The notes under the pieces: model-generated | What the model was told of the DNA's origin: nothing | The model's input: only the letters and a program-made list of their open reading frames with translations | Databases searched by the model: none | Origin: JACZYA01 sp965247455 | GTDB taxonomy: Bacteria; Acidobacteriota; Terriglobia; Acidiferrales; 2-02-FULL-67-57 | NCBI GenBank assembly: GCA_965247455.1 | Contig: CBDFHE010000003.1 | Coordinates: forward strand, 1 to 64,000 | Reading direction: 5' to 3' | DNA length: 64,000 nucleotides | Made by a program: the position numbers and the translations under genes | In this document: positions 9,476 to 17,406 of the stretch, in pieces | Numbering within the stretch: position 1 is the stretch's first letter | How the letters are laid out: the number at the start of each line of letters is the position of its first letter

Positions 9476-9784
9476 TCGGCACCCGCTTTATCCGCAGTCG
9501 AGGGGTTTGTCCCGAAGGAAAATAAGGGAACCAGAGCCGAAGGGTTTCCGCCCGTAGGGCAAAGAAACAAGTAGCCGGGCTGTCCCCTCTGGCGGTCCTA
9601 GTGTTTTCACTCCCCAGCTTGAGCTATGCAATTCGGGCCAGCTCTGCCTTCGCCCGGAGGTTGGCTGCGCTTCGGCGGCCGGGTCCAGTCGCAACCAGGT
9701 TTCTTATTTTGTTCTTATTTTTCGTTCTAGGCTTCACAAACAATATCTAGTGTGATAGGGAAATGTTAACTAAAGGAGGTTGGG
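9381..9784. other. Intergenic region with palindromic repeats
   Basis: About 400 bases without a gene. It holds GCCTGCC/GGCAGGC palindromes (about 9447-9476) and a short GTCGAGGGGTTTGTCCCGAAG motif related to other intergenic sequences in the window. AAAGGAGG at 9772-9779 is the ribosome site of the next gene. Confidence 0.5.
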
Positions 9785-10358
9785 ATGAAACAATATCGCG
9801 CGGTTTCGCTCCGCCGAAGGGCTGCTGCTCTTTGCGCTGGCTATTCTGCTTGTGGCTTGTGGCGGCTACCTCACTTCGGGTCCCCCGTTGGATTCCGGTT
9901 CCGGCTCCGGCACTGGCTCTACCCCCGGCTCGGGCCCTGCCACCGGCTCGGGTTCGGTGGCCCTGTTCGTGCGAGATGCGCCCATGGAAGAGTTGGTGGA
10001 GTTCGAAATCATCGTCACGGACGTGATCTTCGACCCCGGCACCGTCTCGGTTCTCTCCCAGCCGATTCGGCTGGAGCTGACCGGCCTCCAGCTCACCAGC
10101 GAAATCATCCACCTGGCGCTGCAAAGCGTTCCCGCAGGTCTCTATACCAGCGTCACCGTCATGCTTCTCGACCCCAAGATCAGATTTTGTCCCGATCCCC
10201 CGGCTAGTTGCACGGACCAGAACGTGCTAAACATCGTGCTGGCGGTGAACCCTTCCAAATCCACCTCCACCATCAACTTCGGCGTTACCTCCGGCCAGGT
10301 GACCGCCTTGTTGCTCGATTTCGACCTGCGCGCCATGGTCGTGACCGATACCATGAAT

Positions 10359-12028
10359 CCGGGATTTCCGTTTCGCCTGCCCCTGATGGCACGTTTATAC
10401 ACCCGATCGCCGCCGATCGCACAAAAACTTCGATCGTCGCACAATCGCTCAGCTTCAAAGGCCTTCATCTGAGCCCGCGCCGACGTGCGACCGACTGGAA
10501 CCCCTGCTTTTCGGGCATTTCTCAGACACCGCTCCACACGTGTGCCCCGTGTCATCGCCGGGCGGGCTTCGTTGCACTTCAGGCCGCGCGTCAGCCTGCC
10601 GGCACGGGTAGCGCCCAGATCCTCCGCAGCATGTCGCCGAACAGCCGCCGCGTGAGATGCCCTTCCGCCAGCAGAAGCCAGTAGTACCGCGCATGCTTCA
10701 CCAGCCGGCCCCCAGTTTTCACCAGTCGCTGCTGGAGACTCGTGAGCGACCAGCGCTTGACCCGCAGCGGAAGGACCAGTCTGCGCCACAAGTTGCCCAG
10801 ATTGTAGGCCAGGACGCTCAGTTGCAGGCGCACCTCGTTCGCCCGGAAACGATGGCACGACAGCCGCGTCCAGTGGGTGGCCTGCTTGCCTTCCTTGATC
10901 CATTGCTCCGCCGTACCGCGCTTGTTGTAAAACCGCACGACCGAGCGGCTCGGGAGGGCCATGTTGGTCACGATGAAGCCGACGCGAGGGAACAGCTCAC
11001 CTTGGTGGTGCTCCACCTTGGCGACGATCCGTCTGGGCGTGGTCCAGCTCTTGGCCTGATAGCGGAAACTCTGGTAGCGCACCAAGGGCTTGCAGCTCGG
11101 CCGTCCCGGCGGACGAAAGAGGATGTCTTCGATTTCCAGCTCCAAGCTCTTGTTCGCCGGCATGCGAATGGCATAGTCCACGTCGCGCTGCTCGAGCGCG
11201 TCGTAGATCTCGGGCTTCGCGAACGCGGCGTCTGCGCGGAACGCTACGCGCTTGCCCTCCACCTGCTGCCGGTCAATCTCCGGTACGAGCAGGTCGTCCC
11301 AGTCGTCGGCGCTATGCACGTTGCCTGGCCGCAGCGTGGCGGCGAGGCAGTCCCCATGCTCGGTGAACAGAAACAGCGGGTGGTAGCAGACGGACTCGAA
11401 GTGCCCGTTATAGGCGCTCCCTTCCTGCGCCCCATGCACCGGGCTCTCGCTCGAATCCATGTCGAGCACGATCCGGTCGGCGCGCGTCGCCATCTCGGCC
11501 TGTGCAAGCACCTCCCGGTTCACGGCCCTCAACCCGACGAGATTCTCCTCGTGGGTCAGCAGCTCTGTCTCGAACCAATGCAGCGTCGATGTCAGCGCCG
11601 CACCCCGGTCCCAGCGCTTTGGCGACCCGATGAGACGAAATGTTGGGTCTGCCGACACGCGCCCCGCGTCGTTGAGATCTTCGTAGCCCGCGAGGCGACT
11701 GTAGACCGACTGCCGCAGGAGATCCACCACGCTGAACTGGGTGTTCATCCCCTGTCGGGAATCGCTCAGGTGCTCGGCGATGAGTGTCTCCAGCCCCAGA
11801 CGTTCATCCAACTCGCGCACCAGAATGAGGCCAGCGTCAGAAGTGACGCGCGATCCCTGGAACGCGACTTTCAAGAAGCCGTTGAACGCGAACTGGAATG
11901 GCTCGTGTTGTAATTCACCCACCGGGTGTCACCCTCCGTAGTGTGGTTCCTTACGTCGGAGCCCCAAAACTCAAGGCGCAGCGACTGGTCCTGGCGATAC
12001 GGTACCACAGCCAAATCGGAAATCCGGG
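10359..12028 (-). mobile_element. IS1380-family insertion sequence, copy 1 (1670 bp)
   Basis: The ends are near-perfect inverted repeats (CCGGGATTTCCG outside left, CGGAAATCCGGG outside right). The element is flanked by a 5-bp target duplication TGAAT (10354-10358 and 12029-12033). The second copy, 39691-41360, has the same length and differs at only a few bases (I noted 10961, 10374 and one more). Near-identity implies recent transposition. Confidence 0.95.
10591..11922 (-). CDS. IS1380-family transposase
   Basis: 443 residues of a DDE transposase, full length for the family. Candidate catalytic residues lie in VLDMDSSESPVHG (first Asp), FRADAAFAKPEIYDAL (second Asp) and RGTAEQWIKEGKQ (Glu). 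It is the only gene of the element, read from the inner side of the right end. It differs from the second copy by one residue seen in translation (Met here, Thr there, in the segment VTN-x-ALPSRS). It appears intact. Confidence 0.95.
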   Translation of the reverse strand: MGELQHEPFQFAFNGFLKVAFQGSRVTSDAGLILVRELDERLGLETLIAEHLSDSRQGMNTQFSVVDLLRQSVYSRLAGYEDLNDAGRVSADPTFRLIGSPKRWDRGAALTSTLHWFETELLTHEENLVGLRAVNREVLAQAEMATRADRIVLDMDSSESPVHGAQEGSAYNGHFESVCYHPLFLFTEHGDCLAATLRPGNVHSADDWDDLLVPEIDRQQVEGKRVAFRADAAFAKPEIYDALEQRDVDYAIRMPANKSLELEIEDILFRPPGRPSCKPLVRYQSFRYQAKSWTTPRRIVAKVEHHQGELFPRVGFIVTNMALPSRSVVRFYNKRGTAEQWIKEGKQATHWTRLSCHRFRANEVRLQLSVLAYNLGNLWRRLVLPLRVKRWSLTSLQQRLVKTGGRLVKHARYYWLLLAEGHLTRRLFGDMLRRIWALPVPAG

Positions 12029-12885
12029 TGAATATCTCGGGCGAGGTCACCGGCTTCGACCCGTTCGGCAACATTCTCGTCACTGTCCTGGACGTGGCGG
12101 GTCAGCCGGGCGAATTCGAAGATGAAGTCGGCCGCGTGGTCAGCGTCAACGCCACCGCCTCCAGCTTCGTCTTCGAGCCCTTCGGCAGTTGCGAGCAGCT
12201 CACCATCGCCACCGACGTCGCTACTCAGTTTGCCGCCTTCGACCGGATCAGCTTGACCAACACCTTCTCCAGCCTGCTGGCCGGCCAGGTCGTGGAAGTG
12301 AACGCCGACCTGAAAATCGACGCCTCCTTAGTGGCGGAAAAGGTGGAATTCGAAGATGACGCCATGGAAGACGAGACCGAAGGCCTCATCACCGACGTCA
12401 CTCGGGCCACTGGCCCCAGTCAGGACAGCTTCGGCTTGGTCCTCTTGGATGTCGCTCCCTGCACCGCCACCCTGCCCCTGGTCGAAATCGCCCGGGTTGA
12501 CGTTACCACCATCCTGGGCGCGGTTGACTTCCGCATTGACGACGACGGCTTTACCACCGTGGACCCCGCCCTTTTCGACGGCGCCGAAGACCTGGTAGCT
12601 GGCCAGAGGGTATCCCTTGATCCCGTCGAGGCACTGGGCCTTTCCCCCCTGACGGCGCAGCAAATCAGGCTCGAGGATGTGACCATCCTGGGCGCGGTCG
12701 ATAACCCGATTTCCTCTCTCGCCTTCGAGCTCGTCCCTCGAGCGGCGTTCATGGCCAGCGTCGACGCCTCCATCACCGTGCAACTCTCTACCGCCGACAC
12801 CGGGTTCGAGAACCTGCCCAACGGCACGAGCGATCTCTTCGCCGGGCGAGACGTGCGGGTGAGAGGGTTACTGTTCCGGGACAGT

Positions 12886-13030
12886 GCCGGCGAGTTGTTC
12901 CTCGTCGCCAAGCGCGTCGACGGCACCCCCTTACCTTAACCTTCTTTGGTAGGGCAGGCCTGCCTGCCGCAGGCAGGCGGCGGGCCTACCCCTTCGTGTT
13001 AAAGACAGTTTGGAAGCGGTGCTAGGTTTA
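12886..13030 (+). repeat. Repeat shared with the pilin 3' end (copy 2)
   Basis: Partner of 9333-9475. The coding part supplies the GELFLVAKRVDGTP terminus, and the flank carries the same TCTTTGGTAGGGCAGG and CCGCAGGCAGG tracts. Confidence 0.6.
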
Positions 13031-13495
13031 TCCCGAGCGCTGTCGAGGGGCACCCGCTCGACCATACTTGGGTAGGGCAGGGCCTTGTGCCCTGCCGTTC
13101 ACAGAACAAAAGCACCTTAGTCAGAAGAGGTGCCTGTCTGCCCTGCCTACCGCAGGCAGGCGGCGTTCACCCGTCCGGGCACCCGTCAACGTCGCCGTAA
13201 TCCCTTAACTTTCGGCAACGGTTGCCGAAATCGATAGTTGGGAGGTTGGTGTCGCGGCGCCAATCTCTCGCCGGCGCCTGCAAGTTTGCCGAGGAGTCGA
13301 CGGACTGTCCCGACGTCGGGAAGGTTGACACTGGAGAGATGACCGACCAATGACCTTCCAGAGAATCCCGTCCGTCCCGGAACCACCAGCCGCCCGCCGG
13401 GAGACCGCGAAGGGTCGCCCCTCAAACCACCGGCTCGACGGGAGCTACGTCGTTATCCCGAAGGAGAAAAAGAAACCTCACCCTAGGAGGAGAGC
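12940..13495. other. Intergenic region upstream of the H-NOX gene
   Basis: About 550 bases. It contains the repeat tail above, a GGCAGGGC/GCCCTGCC hairpin at 13076-13096 (found again at 60059-60079), another CTACCGCAGGCAGG palindrome near 13148, and a GGCAACGGTTGCCG palindrome near 13214. A 79-codon minus-strand ORF (13186-13425) has no recognisable features. A promoter for the NO-sensing genes is expected here but not identified. Confidence 0.45.
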
Positions 13496-14046
13496 ATGTA
13501 CGGACTGGTGAACAAGGCAGTGCAAGACCTCATAGTCACGCAGTTTGGCAACGACAAGTGGGAAGAGATCAAGAGGAAAGCTGACATCGGCGTCGAATCC
13601 TTCATCAGCATGAATCCTTACCCCGACGAGGTCACATATAATCTCATCCGTGCCGCAAGCGAGGTACTGGGCCTACCTCCCGACGAGATCCTCGAAGCCT
13701 CGGCGAGTACTGGACGGTTTATACCGCACGAGAAGGGTATGGCGAGATGCTGAAACTCGCTGGTGACAGCTTTGTTGAGTTTCTCCAGAACCTCGACAAT
13801 CTGCACGCTCGCGTGGGTTTGATTTTCCCAAAGCTCAAGCCCCCCAAGTTCCATTGCACCGACGTCACCGAGGAGTCCCTCCGCCTCCACTACCGTTCCG
13901 AACGGGCGGGGCTGGCGCCCATGATTATCGGCTTGGTCAAGGGCCTGGGCAAATTGTTCGACACGGAGGTAAATGTATCGATCGACAAGGGGCGCACCAA
14001 CGGTCACGGCCACAACGAGTTTCTGATTCAGTTTAAGAAGGCATGA
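13496..14046 (+). pseudogene. H-NOX haem NO/O2-binding sensor with a one-base deletion
   Basis: AGGAGGAG precedes the ATG at 13496. The first frame (MYGLVNKAVQDLIVTQFG, then GLPPDEILEA) and the second (GEYWTVYTAREGYGEML onward) together form one complete H-NOX domain of about 183 residues. Restoring one T at about 13700 (TC to TTC) would give the expected EAFGEYW. The proximal haem ligand is the His in LDNLHARV (codon 13804-13806, about residue 104), and the haem-propionate motif YxSxR is present as YRSER (from 13891). H-NOX proteins bind NO or O2 and control partner kinases or cyclases. The stop overlaps the next start as ATGA, so the HNOBA kinase is the obvious partner. As read, the sensor would be truncated before the haem His. 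Confidence 0.88.
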
Positions 14047-15914
14047 ATAGTCCGCCCACAGATCGATTCGGGCTCAGCCCTAAGGCATTCTCCACGGCCT
14101 TCCCGTTTCACCTCGTGGTTGACCACGACATGAACCTCTTGCAGGCTGGGCCGGGGATGCGCGGTCTGCTGCCCGGTCTATCTGTGGGAGACAGCTTCTC
14201 TCACCACTTCCGGATTCAGCGTCCCGAGGGGCCGTTGACGTTCGAGGCGATACAGCATCACACACAATCGGTTTTTCTTCTCAACGCGATTTCCGTGGAG
14301 GGTCTGGTGCTGAAGGGGCAGATGGTGCCTATCGAAGAGGAGCACGTGATCGTCTTCCTCGGATCTCCATGGGTCACCACCGTAGAGGATGTGGCACAGC
14401 TTGGCCTCTCCTTGAAGGACTTTGCGGTTCACGATTCGATCAGCGACTATCTCTTTCTCATCCAGACCCAGACCACATCTCTGGCGGATGCCAGTCGACT
14501 TTCCGGGGAACTCAAGGAACTAAACCGAAGACTGGAGTCCCGAGTTGAGGAACGCACTTGGGAGCTCTCGTCGGCGAACGAGGAGTTGAACGCCCAGACG
14601 AACGAGCTGGCGAGAGCCAACGAGCTATTGAATGTGGAACTGAGCGAGCGCAAGCGAGCGGAGGAAGAAATCCGAAGACTGAACCAAGACCTGGAGCAGC
14701 GGGTGGTCGAGCGCACGGGAGAACTGCGCGAGAGCGAGGAGCGGTTCCGGCAAGCGCAGAAGATGGAAGCGGTGGGGCGGCTGGCAGGCGGCGTGGCCCA
14801 CGACTTCAACAACCTCCTCATGGTCATGCGGGGCTACGGCGAGCTGCTGTTGAACCGGCTGGACGCTAACGATCCGCTGCGGCGCAACGCCGAGGAAATC
14901 CAGAAAGCCGCTGAGCGCGCCACCGCGCTCACCCAGCAACTGCTGGCCTTCAGCCGCAAGCAGGTGCTGCAGCCCAAGGTGCTGGACCTGAACGCTGTGG
15001 TCACCGAGGTGGAGAAGATGCTGCGGCGGCTGATTGGGGAGGACATCGAGCTGGCGGCGGTATTGGATCTGGCGCTGGGACGGGTGAAAGCCGACCCGGG
15101 CCAGATGGAGCAGATCATCCTGAACCTGGCGGTCAACGCGCGCGATGCCATGCCGCGGGGCGGGCGACTCACCCTCAAGACCGCTAACGTCACCCTGGAC
15201 CAAGCCTATGCCTATGCCCGCCAGCACGTGGGCGCCGCGCCCGGGCCCTACGTGCTGCTGGCGGTGAGCGACACCGGCATCGGGATGGACGCCGAGACGC
15301 GCTCCCACATCTTCGAGCCCTTCTTCACCACCAAGGGCGCGGGCAAAGGCACCGGGCTGGGCCTTTCCACCGTCTATGGAATCGTCAAGCAAAGTGGCGG
15401 GACCCTCTGGGTGGAGAGCGCGCCTGGCCGGGGCACGACCTTCGAGATTTATCTTCCGCTGGTGGAGGAAGTAGCCGCCGGCGGAGAGCTCCACCCCGCG
15501 CTCCCCGCTCCTACTCCCGGGGGGACGGAAACCATCCTGGTGGTGGAGGATGAGATGAGCGTTCGGAAACTCGCCGCTGAGTTCCTGGGAAGCAACGGCT
15601 ACACGGTGCTGGAGGCGCAGGACGGTGGAGAGGCTCTGCAAGTGTGCGAAGAGCACCGGGCGCCGATCCACCTGCTGCTAACCGACGTGGTGATGCCGGG
15701 GATGAGCGGCTGGGAGTTGGCCGAGCGCTTGGCGGGAGCGCGGCCGGAGATGAAGGTGACCTACATGTCGGGCTACACCGACGACGCCATTGTCCAGCAT
15801 GGCGTCCTGGAAGAGGGGACCGCTTTCCTCCAGAAGCCCTTCTCGCTGGATGCGCTGGCGCGCACCGTGCGCGAGGTGCTGGAGGCGGGAAGAGGGAATA
15901 ATCTTTCCCAATAG
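14043..15914 (+). CDS. HNOBA-domain hybrid histidine kinase (H-NOX partner)
   Basis: 623 residues, no membrane segment. Residues about 10-140 (FHLVVDHDMNLLQAGPGMR, then LKGQMVPI) match the HNOBA domain, the PAS-like module that associates with H-NOX proteins. A long coiled coil follows (about 150-240), then HisKA (GGVAHDFNNLL), HATPase (GTGLGLSTVYGIVKQSGG) and a receiver (LLLTDVVMPGMSG). It is translationally coupled to the H-NOX gene (ATGA overlap at 14043-14046), so NO- or O2-controlled autophosphorylation is likely. The kinase-receiver part is nearly identical to that of the 7-PAS kinase at 3652-7986, and the linker AEEEIRRLNQ...LEQRVVERTGELRES is shared by three kinases here. The domain may therefore have been assembled by recent recombination. 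Confidence 0.92.
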   Translation: MNSPPTDRFGLSPKAFSTAFPFHLVVDHDMNLLQAGPGMRGLLPGLSVGDSFSHHFRIQRPEGPLTFEAIQHHTQSVFLLNAISVEGLVLKGQMVPIEEEHVIVFLGSPWVTTVEDVAQLGLSLKDFAVHDSISDYLFLIQTQTTSLADASRLSGELKELNRRLESRVEERTWELSSANEELNAQTNELARANELLNVELSERKRAEEEIRRLNQDLEQRVVERTGELRESEERFRQAQKMEAVGRLAGGVAHDFNNLLMVMRGYGELLLNRLDANDPLRRNAEEIQKAAERATALTQQLLAFSRKQVLQPKVLDLNAVVTEVEKMLRRLIGEDIELAAVLDLALGRVKADPGQMEQIILNLAVNARDAMPRGGRLTLKTANVTLDQAYAYARQHVGAAPGPYVLLAVSDTGIGMDAETRSHIFEPFFTTKGAGKGTGLGLSTVYGIVKQSGGTLWVESAPGRGTTFEIYLPLVEEVAAGGELHPALPAPTPGGTETILVVEDEMSVRKLAAEFLGSNGYTVLEAQDGGEALQVCEEHRAPIHLLLTDVVMPGMSGWELAERLAGARPEMKVTYMSGYTDDAIVQHGVLEEGTAFLQKPFSLDALARTVREVLEAGRGNNLSQ

Positions 15915-16027
15915 TTTCTCAACCTTCCCCTCAGTCCAACACCTTGCGCTCCGCCCCCCGCTTCCAACACCTCCTGCGCCGCCCGCCTGCGGACGGGCAG
16001 GCATGAACTTCCCGGAAAACTAAGCTG

Positions 16028-17233
16028 CTAGGCCAGCGCCTGCTTGAGGTCGGCGAGCAGGTCGGCGGCATCCTCCACGCCAATCGAGAGCCGCACCGTC
16101 CCCGGCGACACGCCCACCGCCGCCAACTCTTCGCGCGACATGTGGTGGTGGGAGGTATAAATAGGCAGCACTGCCAGCGACTCCACCCCGCCCAGCGACA
16201 CCGCCAGTAGGAACACCCGAATCCGGTTGCCGAACCGCCGCGCCGCCCCCAGCCCGCCCTTCAGGTCGAAGGCCAGCATTGCGCCGAACCCGCTCATCTG
16301 CCGCCGCGCCAGGGCGTGGTCGGGGTGCGAGCGCAGCCCCGGGTAGTGCACCCGCGCCACCTTCGGATGCCGCTCCAAGAACCGCGCCACCGCCAGTGCA
16401 TTGGCCGCCTGCCGCCGCATCCGCGTCTCCAGCGTTTTCATTCCGCGAATTAGCAGGTAGCCCGCCACCGGGTCGAGCGACCCGCCCAGCTTGATCATGG
16501 TGTGCCGAATCTTTTCCACCAGCTTCGCCCGCCCGGCCACCGCTCCGGCGATGATGTCCGAGTGCCCGCCCAGGTACTTGGTCGCGCTGTGGCACACCAC
16601 ATCGAAACCTAGCGTCAGCGGCCGTTGCAGCACCGGCGTAGCGAAGGTGTTGTCCACCGCGCTCACCAGCCCCAGGCGCCGCGCCAGCGCCGCCGCTTTG
16701 CGCAGGTCAACAATTTGCAAGGTCGGGTTGGTGGGCGTTTCGGTATAGAGCAGGCGCGTCCGGGGCGTCACCCGCGCCTCCACCCCGCGCAAGTCGCTCT
16801 CCACAAAGTGCACCTTGATGCCGAAGCGCGGCAGCAGGTCCCGCATCAGCCGATACGTCCCGCCGTAGAGCCGCCGGGTGGCGATGATCTCCTCGCCCGC
16901 GCCCACGAAGGTCAGCAGCGTAGTGGATATCGCCGCCATGCCCGACGCGGTCACCAGCCCCGCCTCGCCTTCTTCCAGCGCTGCCAGCTTGGCCTCCGCC
17001 ACCCGCAGCGTGGGGTTGCCGTAGCGGGTGTAGATGTCGGCCTTCGAGCGCCCTTCGGCCCAGCGCTTCATCTCCTCTACGCTGGCGAAGGTGAAGGTGG
17101 CTGATTGCACCACCGGCGACACCACCGGCCCGCCCACTCCGTGCCGACTTTCGCCCACGTGCACCGCCCGCGTCGCCATACCTGCCTGCGTTCCTGTCCG
17201 GCTTTTTCGGCCACCTGTTTTTGTGCGCGCCAT
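16028..17233 (-). CDS. PLP-dependent trans-sulfuration enzyme (Cys/Met metabolism family)
   Basis: 401 residues. The start is placed at the ATG at 17233 (MARTKTGGRKSRTG); the frame is open further upstream, but homology begins with ATRAVHVGE. Family marks: SPVVQSATFTF near the N-terminus, YTRYGNPTLRVAE, SGMAAISTTLL (PLP phosphate), VDNTFATP, and the Schiff-base Lys in SATKYLGGHSD. The family includes cystathionine gamma-synthase, cystathionine beta/gamma-lyase, methionine gamma-lyase and O-acetylhomoserine sulfhydrylase. Motifs alone do not decide between them. It is cytosolic and presumably stands alone; the neighbouring EF-G-like gene is in the same direction. Confidence 0.88.
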   Translation of the reverse strand: MARTKTGGRKSRTGTQAGMATRAVHVGESRHGVGGPVVSPVVQSATFTFASVEEMKRWAEGRSKADIYTRYGNPTLRVAEAKLAALEEGEAGLVTASGMAAISTTLLTFVGAGEEIIATRRLYGGTYRLMRDLLPRFGIKVHFVESDLRGVEARVTPRTRLLYTETPTNPTLQIVDLRKAAALARRLGLVSAVDNTFATPVLQRPLTLGFDVVCHSATKYLGGHSDIIAGAVAGRAKLVEKIRHTMIKLGGSLDPVAGYLLIRGMKTLETRMRRQAANALAVARFLERHPKVARVHYPGLRSHPDHALARRQMSGFGAMLAFDLKGGLGAARRFGNRIRVFLLAVSLGGVESLAVLPIYTSHHHMSREELAAVGVSPGTVRLSIGVEDAADLLADLKQALA

Positions 17234-17342
17234 CTTCTTCCCTTTCCCCTGAGTGTTCGGAAACTGTGTTCTTCCTTCCCGCTCGGACTCTACCCTGCCG
17301 GGCAAGCTCCCGCCACTGCCAATTTGTCTTCCAAAATAGTTC

Positions 17343-17368
17343 AGCCCCGTGGCTGCTGCCACGGGGCT
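17343..17368. terminator. Strong hairpin between the EF-G-like and PLP-enzyme genes
   Basis: An 11-bp perfect stem (AGCCCCGTGGC / GCCACGGGGCT) with a 4-base loop lies just downstream of the EF-G-like stop on the minus strand. No U-run follows, so Rho-independent termination is uncertain. The same GCCCCGTGGC core recurs inside the MITE-like elements at 34.7 and 50.8 kb. Confidence 0.45.
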
Positions 17369-17406
17369 GTTCAATCCACGGATCAACAAATCAACGGCTG
17401 AAGTCG

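Larger units (their letters stand above)
9785..12939 (+). pseudogene. DUF4382/DUF5666 lipoprotein gene split by an IS element
   Basis: AAAGGAGGTTGGG precedes the ATG at 9785, but a +1 shift by about 9815 is needed to enter the frame of the lipoprotein signal (LLLFALAILLVACGG, lipobox LVAC). A Gly/Ser/Pro linker and a DUF4382-like domain (GSVALFVRDAPMEELVEF) follow. At 10354-10358 the frame meets a 5-bp target site and the 1670-bp IS. Removing the IS and one target copy joins DTMN to ISGEVTGFDPFG in frame, giving a protein of about 490 residues. Its second half has DUF5666-like beta repeats (GRVVSVNATASSFVF, LVAKRVDGTP) and ends at 12939. Both domains are exported and of unknown function. The gene is doubly disrupted and probably inactive. 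Confidence 0.8.

Noticed and set aside
14625..15671. 348-codon minus-strand ORF
   Set aside because: Shadow of the HNOBA kinase; composition is an antisense artefact and near-identical shadows occur opposite the other kinase.
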